NCBI GenBank assembly: GCA_947579605.1
Contig: OX388322.1
Location: 4,340,001-4,404,000 of the forward strand
DNA: 64,000 nt
From: Athripsodes cinereus
Lineage: Eukaryota; Arthropoda; Insecta; Trichoptera; Leptoceridae
Reading direction: 5' to 3'
The notes beneath the pieces are model-generated. The model ran no database searches. It saw only the letters and a list, made by a program, of their open reading frames with translations, and was not told where the DNA came from. Of the stretch, positions 53,831 to 63,309 are shown piece after piece. The position numbers and the translations under genes were made by a program. The stretch's first letter is position 1. Every line of letters starts with the position of its first letter.

Positions 53831-53839
53831 AAAAATTTG

Positions 53840-54410
53840 TATTAAAAAAATGCAATGCAATGTCCCAGACGAGAAGTCATACTCCGGGTAGTATACTTAA
53901 ACATACAAATGAACAATTGGATTCAAATATTTATTTATAAATCAGAAATTAAACACAATAATTAGTTTTTTGTTATCGATCGAGTTTTTTTTGTATATAT
54001 TCTTAGTATATTGTGGCTAAAAACAATAATGATATAATTTGAAAAGAATGCTATTAAAAATGTCTATGGTTTTACTATATACCCTACTACTAGGTCAGCA
54101 AACTCACTTCGGGGCACTTCATTAACTTAGAAAAAAAATACTGTGTATACAGTATTAGGTTCTTGACACTACATATCGATTATGAGATAAACAATTGAAG
54201 CTTGATCTGGAACAAGGGACCATAAGCCAAAATGGCGTCTTGTGATACACTTATTGAAAATTTTCAATTGTATCTTCTTCAATATTATCTACAATAAATG
54301 CTGTTATTTCATCGTCAATACATTATTTGTATTTAGAGAAATATGCTCTTCTATAGCTTATAGTAAGAAGGGAAAATAGAGGGCAGATGGGGTTTGGGGC
54401 GTAAAAGAGC
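53840..54410. other. No feature recognised
   Basis: AT-rich; nothing supported. Confidence 0.4.
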
Positions 54411-54419
54411 ATCATGACT

Positions 54420-54545
54420 CAAGAACCTGCGGTAGTGGTTTGGAATACCAGATGCAACAACCCTCATCAGACTGGCCCAGGATCATGAGGAGTTTCAAAA
54501 GTTGGTCACCAACATCCGTTAGGAGCAGCACGAGAAGATGATTAA
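54420..54545 (+). pseudogene. Non-LTR RT family H C terminus
   Basis: DATTLIRLAQDHEEFQKLVT, NIR-stop. LAQDREEFRxLVxNIR is a standard end of endonuclease-reverse transcriptases; only ~25 codons are recognisable, preceded by GIP-like coding in another frame. Confidence 0.65.
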
Positions 54546-55309
54546 AAAAAAAACTATCTGAAAATATTCAACTTGCATCAAAAATAAAATGTAAACAAAT
54601 AAACATCGATCTTTCAAGCAAAACTATATAGGCAAAACGAATCACGATGACTCAATGACTCAAAAACTTGCTTGGGTATGGGCAAGATACTAGGAAAATT
54701 CATTAATTCTGCATTCACTGAAAAAAGGGCACATGGGTTTATGGGTCATTGTTCTAGCAGCCGCCTTAATTTAATTTTGATCAATAGTTTGATATCAGTT
54801 AGACATTACATAAACAATATAATAATTTGTAATTATTATTTATTTGTTTCTACTTTCGATAGCCTTGATGTCTCTAGACAATCATCATCAACACTATTAC
54901 AATATACTAGCCATTTCGCGTCCAGTATTGAACGTAGGTCTCCCCTTTAGACCTCTAATCTCCCATGTCTTGACATTTAGTCCTAGAATGACCTAGAATG
55001 TACCTAGAAGTTATTTTATTTGTTTACGTTTCATTTTTTCAAAGAAATCACTTACAAATTATAAATTACTATCAAACGTGTAAAGTGTTGATTGAGCATT
55101 TTCATGTAATACAAATGAATGTGATTTGACTCCCTTGAATTGATTTATTCATATATTGATTAATTAATTTATGTCGGGTCTGGATGTTTTTCCAATATTG
55201 AGCCAATTGCACAGCGGCTGGAGAAGTGTTAAAATTATATTCCATGACTAGACGATGTAAGACATCATAGTCTCCTAATTTAAGACACGAAACTATCATA
55301 TAAGGCTTA

Positions 55310-55395
55310 GAAAAGTCACCTTATTTAGTAGTGCCCTGGGCAGTCCATCCTTTTTATTCCAAGTATGCATTGTCCAACTAGGCTACGAGGTGACA
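55310..55395 (-). repeat. SINE-D fragment (inverted partner)
   Basis: Minus strand: A-box TAGCCTAGTTGG, ATGCATACTTGGAATAAAAA, GGATGGACTG, CCAGGGCACTACTAAATAAG. The B-box is decayed. It pairs with the plus copy at 55490. Confidence 0.5.
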
Positions 55396-55489
55396 TATCG
55401 AAGGTATTAAAATTCTTTGTTAAACCACAGTGATAGCTCCATGTGTAGGCATTGTTCTAAGATAGATAGATACCTAATATTGGTAACGA

Positions 55490-55555
55490 ATGCTGGATAC
55501 CTGTGGGTTCAAATCCCGTCCAAGGCACCACCAAATAAGGTGACATTAAATTACT
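55490..55555 (+). repeat. SINE-D fragment
   Basis: Near-perfect B-box GGTTCAAATCC (about 55508-55518), GTCCAAGGCACCACCAAATA, AGGTGAC. The A-box region is poorly preserved. Confidence 0.55.
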
Positions 55556-55610
55556 CAGTCTTACATATATGATAGTATTACATGTCAAATTCACATATTA
55601 TAAACTAGGT

Positions 55611-55672
55611 AAGGTGGTGATGTCTTGTTTTTACAACAGTAAATTATTGTAAAAACAAGACATCACCACCTT
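55611..55672. repeat. Perfect hairpin, 26-bp arms
   Basis: AAGGTGGTGATGTCTTGTTT on the left (55611-55636) is mirrored base for base at 55647-55672, with a 10-base loop CAGTAAATTA. It directly abuts a family X core (TTCAATTCAACGATGATG) at 55671. It looks like a snap-back duplication rather than a terminator. Confidence 0.85.
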
Positions 55673-55799
55673 CAATTCAACGATGATGTATGTTACCCAT
55701 ACTAACTGCACGTTGAGGATAATCTGCATGTTTATAAAATATACGGTGCGGTGACGGTATACAAATATAATATACCTAGATACATAATATAAATACTTA

Positions 55800-56670
55800 A
55801 TTGCCTTATTTGCATACAAATTCTCGTATGAAATAATATTACTGTTAAAAATTACAGAAATTCACACAGTTTACACTTGGCAAATCGTGAACACACACAC
55901 AATAGTAATAATAATACACCTAATTTAACATTGCAAAAATTAGAGTAATGCTCATAGTTACCTATACATAGTTGGTATACTCTCTAACCGCATCATAGTA
56001 CCTAAGTACATCTCATTTCGTCGCTGTTAAATCATATCGGCATATGTGCAAAAATGGAGTTTTTGAGTTATTGGTGTCAAAAAAAAATTATTTTTTTTTC
56101 GTCTATTTTTATGTCGAACCGGCATATCCTATAGTTGGAAATAGTTTTTTTTTTGAGAAGACAGATCTATTGCGCAATACGCCGGTCGCTTCAAAACTTT
56201 CAAGGAGGAAAGACTTCCATCATATAAATCACACCGATTTATCTCACAATACACACAGGTTCCAAAATAAGAAGCCACTGTGACACAAATGCAAATATTA
56301 TACTGATTTTAAGTCATACTGGCATAATATCTGCATATTTCTCATAATTTAAGTAAATTCCTATTTATTTGCAACTACTACTTCAATAAGCTGTTTTTGT
56401 CTAAATTTTATTCATGCATAAAGTGGCATTGAGGTGAACCAAACGGACGTTAAATGGAAAATTTTAAAGTGCTCTGGTAAAAAATATGCATTTTGCAGAA
56501 ATGCCGGTTTGATTTCACAGCGACGAATAATGATAGAGTTCAAACCAGAGCGGCAACTAATAGTAAGTATAATAGTAATTGCCGTGTGTCTATTTAAATC
56601 AATCAACATATGAAATGATAATACATTTTAGGTATTTTATGTACTGTGTGATGGCAGTGCATGGGTCTAA
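55800..56670. other. No feature recognised
   Basis: A 79-codon plus frame at 56044-56283 and a 65-codon minus frame at 56412-56609 have no recognisable similarity. Confidence 0.4.
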
Positions 56671-56777
56671 AGCAGTGGTCGACAAAACCATAAATTTATA
56701 CATTTTATATTAAATGATTACAAAAATTTTTGGTATGAAGTGTTGAGAAGTTGAGGTATGTATGTAAGATAATTTAT

Positions 56778-56966
56778 TCGGCGCCGTTTAATAGGGCATC
56801 AATCTCAAGGGCGGGCGGTGGGAAAGTATGTTGGAAGAGCGATGTCTTCAACTTGTTCCTGAACGTTGTTATTGATTGATTTTTACGAAAGTCTTCGGGG
56901 AGTCGATTCTAGATGACAGGTCCTGCGACACAAAAAAAAACCCTATCATACAAGCAGGACTTGTTT
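56778..56966 (-). pseudogene. CR1-like RT C-terminal fragment (K4)
   Basis: Minus strand: CVAGPVI-stop-NRLPEDFRKN, then SITTFRNKLKTSLFQHTFPP, ALEIDALLNGAE. Same C-terminal family as K1-K3 but another lineage; a poly-T/A run at 56931-56941 disturbs the frame. Confidence 0.75.
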
Positions 56967-57429
56967 GCTCCATTGATCTCGTCCAGTATATTGGTGAATG
57001 TCTTTGCTGAGCGTAGGTTATAACCAACGTCGGGGGATCAAATACGGCACTCTTAGAAGAAGAATAGTGATAAAATGATTATGGCAGAAACTAACTGGCA
57101 GAAAATCAATCATATTAAGAGGTAATTAAATAGATAGAGCGTTGGATATAGAGGAACAAACCTTGTCAACCTGGTACCATAAAGAAATAGCGACGCTTAG
57201 AAAATGAGAACAGATTGTGGAAGTGTAATGCCAGGAAGAGAAGAAGATAAAAAATGATAATGATGTGGATGAGATGATTGGTCTGATGTAGATCTTGGGA
57301 TTTCATTTGAAATGTATGAAACGACTTAAGCATTGTGTAGAGGTTTATCAAATAATTCTTTAGGCTTACTGTTGCCATATTCGGGAATGTGATCTTAGTC
57401 CATCGAGGTATACGTTATTTACTGTTATA

Positions 57430-57472
57430 TGGTTTGGGACTAGCTCGATGTGTGTGAATTGTCTATACATAT
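57430..57472 (+). repeat. SINE-B 3' fragment
   Basis: GGTTTGGGACTAGCTCGATG, TGTGTGAATTGTCTATACAT. Confidence 0.55.
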
Positions 57473-57673
57473 TTACTGTTGCAGTGTGAGCGTCATATTA
57501 TTTTGAGGTATTGTATGGGTGCAATTATTGAATTGAAGATGTTAAATTCCTTATAAGTGGCACTGTATGGGAGACATTTTCTTTGTCGAGGACTACATGC
57601 ACATATGTATGTATTACCTACTTTATTGGCAAAATAGGTAACATGTAGTGTAGGTACATATCAAGAAATTTGA

Positions 57674-57808
57674 GTTCGTCGGTAGCCTGGAGGTAGAGTC
57701 TCGGCCTTCGATCCTGTGCTGTAAGTGCCGGCAAACTCCCCTTTCACGACACAAGCTTTTAGCTTACTGTGAAAGGTGTATAAATTTGCAGATACATCTT
57801 TGAAAAAA
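57674..57808 (+). repeat. SINE-A copy with internal deletion
   Basis: GTTCGTCGGTAGCCTGGAGG (A-box), AACTCCCCTTTCACGACACA and ACTGTGAAAGGTGTATAA. The B-box block is deleted or rearranged (TTCGATCCTGTGC). Confidence 0.75.
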
Positions 57809-58449
57809 TCCGTAAAAGAGAATTTCCAATTAAATTTATACTTTATGTCATTAGTGTCATTGGTCATTGGCAATTTTTAGAAACAATAAAACGCGCTTAA
57901 TGTTTGAGAGCGGTTCGCGAGTCGCTGTTTGTCGACCACGTCATGTCTGGAGAGAAATGTAGAGTAAGTGCAGCTAATGTGGGCTATGCAACTAATGTGG
58001 GCCACCTCAATAAATCGTTTATTTATAGTAAAAATGACCACAAAAATACAAAATGTATCTAAATGTATTCCATAGATGGCAATACACAAGCTTAGTTTGA
58101 TCCATACCCTCCATAATTTTGATAGTTCGTTAAAAATCATTTTTGAGGATAGTGACATATAAATTTCCTTGTGTTAAAAAAAGGGTTTTTGATAATTATA
58201 CTAAAGGTATGTACCAAATGCAATTATATTTTCAAAATACGTGTATTTCTCTTCAAATGTGTGTCTTTTTTAAAATGAATTGAACAATTTTTGCAGGAGT
58301 TTTTATTGTTTTAAGATATAACATGGGGGGGCTGGTAATGTGGAATACTTTGATGCAGGTAATGTGGGCTAGTATTCCACATTACCTGCACATATTTTAT
58401 ATCTATTCTTCGTTTGTATTTTTAATGAAACGTGTATGAACATCTCATC

Positions 58450-59340
58450 ATTTTTTTTAAAGGGCAGCACCTGCCACGGCCTCGTGCCGTACCTGGAGAT
58501 ATGTTTCTCCATAACGACACACACATGCACAAACAGGATTTAATGTCGCATTTAAGCGAGAAATGCTGGCCCGAGGGAGCACTCTAGATTCAGTGGCCAC
58601 TCTCTATGCCATCCTCTCTATGCAGTATCGCTAGTTACTTGAAGGGGATATTAGGCTACCAAAGAAAGTACAGAAGTTTTTGAAGGCGAAAAAGTTTTTC
58701 CTTGTGGCCACCGAGTCTGCATGTCCTACAGGTCCAGATAATGGACCACGAACAGCAACGAGCATCTCCTCTCTTTTCCTATTGATGTCGGTGTGGGAAC
58801 AATCCCACAGAATATGTTCCGACATTTGGGATTCAGAATTACAAAAGTTACATGAAGGGGATGATTTTATCTTAAACTGGTGAAGACGCGCATTAAATGC
58901 TCCATGGCCAGTAAGAAATTGTGTTGCCCAGTACTCGGGCTGAATCCACACAGAGTTTAAGGGCCACTTATCTTGCGGAAAGAAGAGAAAAGTTGTTCTA
59001 CCAACAGGAAATACCGACCAACGGGACTGCCACGCAGTGTAAAAAGCATCGAGACTCTCAGACTCAAATCGAAGGGGATCTGAAAGAGGCTGCAATTCAA
59101 GATCTCCAATCATTAAAGGACGATCTCTCTTAAAATTAAAAATACAGGCCCTTCGCTGAATCTCCAAATCCAGTGGAACAACGCCAGCCACCACAGGCAG
59201 TGTGTCTGACGCGCATGTTTTATACGCCTTTGTCATGGCAACAAGAGGAAACCTCTGTGCACTTATGCACAGAGGTTTCCTCTTGTGCCAATATGCCCAA
59301 GTTAATGGCATTGTAGTATATTGCAGAGCTCTTTGCAAAA
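58450..59340 (-). pseudogene. R1-like non-LTR retrotransposon, 3' part
   Basis: A 235-codon minus frame (59338-58631) contains QRFPLVAMTKAYKTCASDTL, PVVAGVVPLDLEIQRRA, QFLTGHGAFNARLHQF, and CNFCNSESQMSEHILWDC. VAGVxPLDLE, QFLTGHG and the C-x2-C-(x)-EHILWDC knuckle are hallmarks of the R1 clade C terminus. The ~170-bp 3' untranslated region ends at a poly-T (poly-A on the element strand) at 58451-58458. The 5' end is truncated; a hairpin at 59241-59286 interrupts the coding region. Confidence 0.85.
59241..59286. repeat. Perfect hairpin, 21-bp arms, 4-base loop
   Basis: ACAAGAGGAAACCTCTGTGC(A) at 59241-59261 is mirrored at 59266-59286 around CTTA. It lies in the coding part of the R1-like fragment without breaking its frame. 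Confidence 0.9.
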
Positions 59341-59352
59341 CTTTACCTAAAA

Positions 59353-59600
59353 GTGCAATCTGAAGAGCTTGCTGTGAATGGTTTTCGTCGAACAGGAATC
59401 TATCCTTTTGACCGAAATCTGTTCAGTGAAGCGGATTTCATCGCTTGTGTCACCAGCATTACTGAAAGTCCCAAGTCACTATGTAGAAAAAACAGTGAAT
59501 ATACAGCAATATATAGCCCATGGGATATTTCCCTCGTTTCTTCTATCACCAAGACAGTAGCACGTAAAGGCCCAAATAAAAGTGAGGCCACTATTTTATC
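59353..59600 (+). pseudogene. pogo/Tigger-like transposase C-terminal fragment
   Basis: The plus frame reads [28 protein letters not shown]. The [18 protein letters not shown] motif is typical of the region just after the DDE domain of pogo/Tigger (jerky-like) transposases. The catalytic DDE core is missing, probably lost around the R1 insertion. Coding continues to ~59600, where the hAT MITE interrupts. Confidence 0.8.
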
Positions 59601-59810
59601 ATCTAGTCCAATGATTCCCAAACTATGGTACGCGTACCACCAGTGGTACGTGACAACTATTAAGGTGGTACGCAAGCAGCTATGGCCATAGGACATACAC
59701 AGTAAATAATAAGATAAAACGTTTTTAAATTCAGTTCAGTGGTACGCTACTGATTTATAATTTCGTGTGTGGTACGCGAAATTAAAAGTTTGGGAACCAC
59801 TGATCTAGTC
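59601..59810. mobile_element. hAT MITE with perfect 8-bp target duplication
   Basis: The element spans 59609-59802 (194 bp). It starts CAATGATTCCCAAAC and ends GTTTGGGAACCACTG, flanked by ATCTAGTC on both sides (59601-59608, 59803-59810). It contains repeated GGTACGC/GGTACGT motifs and no ORF. Confidence 0.92.
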
Positions 59811-60579
59811 CTTACAAAAATTCAGTGCTATCTAGTAAAAACAGTTTTTTTTTTTCATTTACAAACTTTTAACTATAACTACGAAGGTAAAGTGGAATAC
59901 TATCCCACATTACCTTCATAGGTATTCCACATTACCTGCAACTTTTAAAAAACACATCTTCAGCCCATTTTTTATAAATTTACATATAAAACGAAAAATA
60001 GCAGAACTGTGAGCAAATGCCATAGAGAAATAAGTAGCTAAATATTTGACTGATGATTAAGTGTAATCACGCTAGTTCTATCTGTAAAATTAGAAGAGAT
60101 ATTCCCCTAAATATAAATGGTATCCCACATTACCTGCACTTCCTCTACCTAAATGTGGTTATCATGAGAATGTATTTACACTTACAGGTACCTTAATGGA
60201 ACACAACGAAGCGTTATTGTTACTTCACACTCGGTGTTATTACTTGTTGTTGCTGAACTGTAATAATAAATTATAATGTTTTGTATTGATTACAATATTA
60301 TTGTTATTTATAGGTTGTTTGCAAATGTAAACAAAATATTCATTAAATATATTGTCAATTTAGAAATATAACCCTTAGGAAACCTGGATTAATAATCTAG
60401 GTCAGTGTCTTTCAACGTGAACATTTGCACCCCTCTTAAGGACGCTAGAGGACTGCGTGTGCTCATAGATAATTGGAGGACACTAAGACAATTTTGGGGA
60501 GCGGTAGCAGACGCATTGAAAATTTTGAGTCGTTAAAAAGGTCGCAGCTATTATTACAATGCATTAATCCCCGTGAAAG

Positions 60580-60730
60580 AAAGGCCTTCCACTTTTTTCT
60601 GTAAATGTTTATGTGTCCTGTAAAGAGTCCTGTCCGCTTAATTGTAAATGATAACACAATTGTCATCTACAATTCAGCGATGAGGCTAGTCATCCATCCT
60701 TATTTTTTACGCCGTGATGGTATAGTAGTA
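60580..60730 (+). repeat. Repeat family X, decayed copy
   Basis: CCACTTTTTTCTGTAAATGT, GTGTCCTGTAAAG, CAGCGATGAGGCTAGTCATC, CATCC and CGCCGTGATGGTATAGTAGT; the middle is deleted. Confidence 0.6.
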
Positions 60731-60989
60731 TTTTCAAATTTCTATACCAAATCTTACATATTATATCTTGGGAAAATGTCGCAGATAATTTTAATCTTGT
60801 GAGAATTCTTATCTTGTAATCTTAATAATTGCGTTCCTCGTTAGATAAATCCTGGATTTTCCTTTGTGGGGGCACTAGAATTTAGTCACCTCAAAGTGGG
60901 TAATGACCAAAATTAAGTTTAGAATGTTATCTAGTCGGGTATATTTTTTTAAATTTATTATTTATAAATTGTTTAAGACATATACCTTC

Positions 60990-61090
60990 ATGACGGTCTG
61001 ATGACTGGTTGCAGAAAACCCAAGACAGAGATGCCTGGAGACATATAGAAGAGGCTTATGTTCAGCAGTAGACAGGATTGGCTGTGTATA
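60990..61090 (+). pseudogene. Non-LTR RT family D C terminus
   Basis: WLQKTQDRDAWRHIEEAYVQ, Q-stop-TGLAVYKL. The DRxAWRHIxEAYVQQW end is a standard insect endonuclease-reverse transcriptase terminus. Confidence 0.7.
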
Positions 61091-61174
61091 AGTTAGTAAG
61101 TAAGTGATATGTGTATATAATTATATATATGACATATTTCAATGATAGGTATGGTTTTAATCTATATGCATCAC

Positions 61175-61440
61175 TTGCAGAGTTGAGAAGAGAGTATTAG
61201 GTATTCCGACACTTACGAATTGGCTAAGGCTGGCTTAAGCGCTTTATAGCATGGCCACGTTCACCAATTCCACCTAACTCTCTTATGTTTCCCTCAAATC
61301 AATCGTTTTTGAAGCGGGTGACTGCACTCATCCCTGAAAAGCGATTTTTCAGCCAACCACACTAACTGGGATTCGAACCCAGCACCCCTGTGTTACGAGT
61401 CAAGTGCTCTAACCATTAGGCCACAGAGATGTGTGGGGAG
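61175..61440 (-). repeat. SINE-C, tRNA-derived
   Basis: Minus-strand head: A-box TGGCCTAATGG, B-box GGTTCGAATCC in GGTGCTGGGTTCGAATCCCA. The anticodon stem is not paired, so this is not a functional tRNA gene. The body GGAATTGGTGAACGTGGCCA, AGCCAGCCTTAGCCAATTCG, TAAGTGTCGGAATACC matches 48650-48780. Confidence 0.75.
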
Positions 61441-61599
61441 CCGGTGAGTATTGTTATTATAAGCTGCAAATTTACAACTACCGCGATCTTACCTATCGAT
61501 ATTTTTTGCGACTGCTAAGCCATTGTCCATCACAGGATACGACCTCAGGATATAAAAAATTCTTCGAATATAGATCTCCGTGATAACATTTTCCACCAC

Positions 61600-61770
61600 A
61601 TATTTTTTTTATATATCTGGGTTTTTTTATAAACCCAAATACAACCTTATACACCTTTCACAGTAAGCTTAAAGCTTGTGTCGTAAAAGGGGAGTTTGCC
61701 GGCACCTGGGATCGAACCCCGGACCCCTTGTTCACAAGGCCGCGACTCTACCTCCAGGCTACCGACGAAC
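61600..61770 (-). repeat. SINE-A copy
   Basis: ATATATCTGGGTTTTTTTAT, TACACCTTTCACAGTAAGCT, GGCACCTGGGATCGAACCCC (B-box complement) and CCTCCAGGCTACCGACGAAC. Full length. Confidence 0.85.
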
Positions 61771-61799
61771 TCCTACTCATATATAGACATTGCTGTCAT

Positions 61800-62850
61800 G
61801 ATAGCTAGCGGGTTAGCCTTTTCGTAAGGCAGTGTGCAAAAACGTTACATAAAAATTATCCGCTAAGTATTTGTATTGGTAGTATTATTTGAAATTTTAC
61901 AATACTAATTATGCGGTATATATTTGGGTCGCGTCTTCGATACTCCGTCATAGGTAATATTTGTATACATTAAATAATATATTTTATACGATGACATATT
62001 GGTCATAATTTCATACTATCAAGGTTACATTCGTAATGGGAACCCGTGATTTTATCATTAATATCATTAGCATAAATTTTTATATTATTATAGCTTCCAC
62101 TTTAATTTAAGTATTGTTATTTATTATTGTTTGCAACATAGCGAATAAGATTTTTTATGTTGCGATTTTTTTAAATATGGAGGGAAAATACCAAACGCAG
62201 GTGACTCGAACTAGTTTGTTGGGACATTTGGGCAATGATGTCATCCAGAATGACGTGCTGACAGAACTGCTTAATAGAAAAGATGAAGAAGGTAGAATAC
62301 GCCATCATGTGGGACTAATTGTCGAAAGAAAAGCCTGCATATTCTGGCGGTCTTCTAGACAAATACTTACAAGTGAAAAAAGATATTTGTGAATAGGTTT
62401 TAGTATCAAGGAGATGACACACATTTCTCGGGTCACGTCTCTATAATGCCGTACTACAGAAGATTCTGGGTCCGAATGGGAGTGTTATAACGAAGATAGG
62501 GGTAGGTATGCTCTTTTCTCCTCAACCTGGGACTGGACGAATCTGAAAGCCGTGTAAGCTGTGTAGCATTCCGGTCTAAAGACTTTTTTTCTTTTTTTCT
62601 TTGATTGTTTCGATTTTTGTTTTTTTTTTATTAATATTTTTACATTAAATATACGGGTACTTACTCGATACGAGTGCAAATCCAGTGAGGTAGTATTGAA
62701 TGTATAAATGTGAATTTAAATTGTGAAAAAAGTTATATTTATAAATAATTATTATACTAGTATTAAAATTATCTAAATAAATTCATCACCCAGTCCATCA
62801 CCCAAAGAGGGGAGACAAAAGAAATTCTCGAGTATCTTTTTATTCTAGTT
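61800..62850. other. Mostly unassigned, with one small open frame
   Basis: A 92-codon plus frame (62114-62392) contains GKYQTQVTRTSLLGHLGNDV and LLNRKDEEGRIRHHVGLIVE. It reads like real protein (charged, low in stops) but I do not recognise it. It could be an unrecognised transposon piece or a host exon; no splice evidence was pursued. The remainder is AT-rich. Confidence 0.3.
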
Positions 62851-62939
62851 TTGATCATCATCACCATCATTATCGTTTTCAAGTGGTCTCTGTGGATAAA
62901 AATTATCTAAGAGCTGTAGCTCTGTGTACAGTTTATTAG

Positions 62940-63115
62940 TAGGTATACTCCATTGCCCTTGGCGTCACTCGATGAATCTCTTCTATAACTCCGGCAAATT
63001 TACTTAGGAAGCAATCCTTCATAATGTGGCTAATCATTTCAATCTGGTCACAGATGCCATAGTCAGTTCGGATTCTGTAAATTCTCGACCATTGCTTCCG
63101 TGGTAGATAAAATCC
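62940..63115 (-). pseudogene. Non-LTR retrotransposon C-terminal zinc-knuckle fragment
   Basis: The minus frame reads WSRIYRIRTDYGICDQIEMI, SHIMKDCFLSKFAGVIEEIH, RVTPRAMEYTY-stop. R-x-RT-x-x-G with (M)xHIMxDC and F-x-G-x-x-EIHxVTPxAxEY is the usual end of Jockey-type ORF2; the first knuckle cysteines have decayed. Confidence 0.7.
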
Positions 63116-63234
63116 AGGGAATATTTGCGTCAGATCTGTTATTTTATTATTATTTATTATTCAACCAAGCAAACATGCAGTTTTACAAAATAATACATAA
63201 CATCAATATTTGACCAATAAAGTTTTCGGATATT

Positions 63235-63305
63235 TATTTATTTTTTATTTATTTATTTATTTCATCAATATACGGCGTGAGCCTTTTACATGTTAAACAA
63301 CAGCA
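63235..63305 (-). repeat. LINE 3'-end repeat R7
   Basis: (TTTA)n, then CATCAATATACGGCGTGAGC, CTTTTACATGTTAAACA. Clear copy. Confidence 0.65.
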
Positions 63306-63309
63306 TAAT

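Larger units (their letters stand above)
57960..60147. mobile_element. pogo/Tigger-like DNA transposon, ~2.18 kb, with nested insertions
   Basis: The element spans 57962-60145. The left end GAGTAAGTGCAGCTAATGTG and right end (reverse complement) GAGGAAGTGCAGGTAATGTG form inverted repeats flanked by TA on both sides, the target duplication of Tc1/mariner-pogo elements. The motif (G)GTAATGTGG is repeated near both ends (57975-58000, 58330-58395, 59885-59940, 60125). A transposase C-terminal fragment lies at 59353-59600. An R1-like LINE (about 58450-59340) and a hAT MITE (59609-59802) sit inside it. Confidence 0.8.

Noticed and set aside
56672..57942. Long hAT element from CAGTGGTCGACAAAA to TTTGTCGACCAC
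   Set aside because: The ends are similar, but the flanking 8-mers do not match and several unrelated repeats lie between; they may be two separate hAT remnants.
60404..60440. hAT terminus (CAGTGTCTTTCAACGTG)
   Set aside because: No mirrored end or target duplication located downstream.
61355..61440. tRNA gene on the minus strand
   Set aside because: The A- and B-boxes are good but the anticodon stem does not pair and the sequence continues into a body shared with 48650-48780. It is a SINE head.
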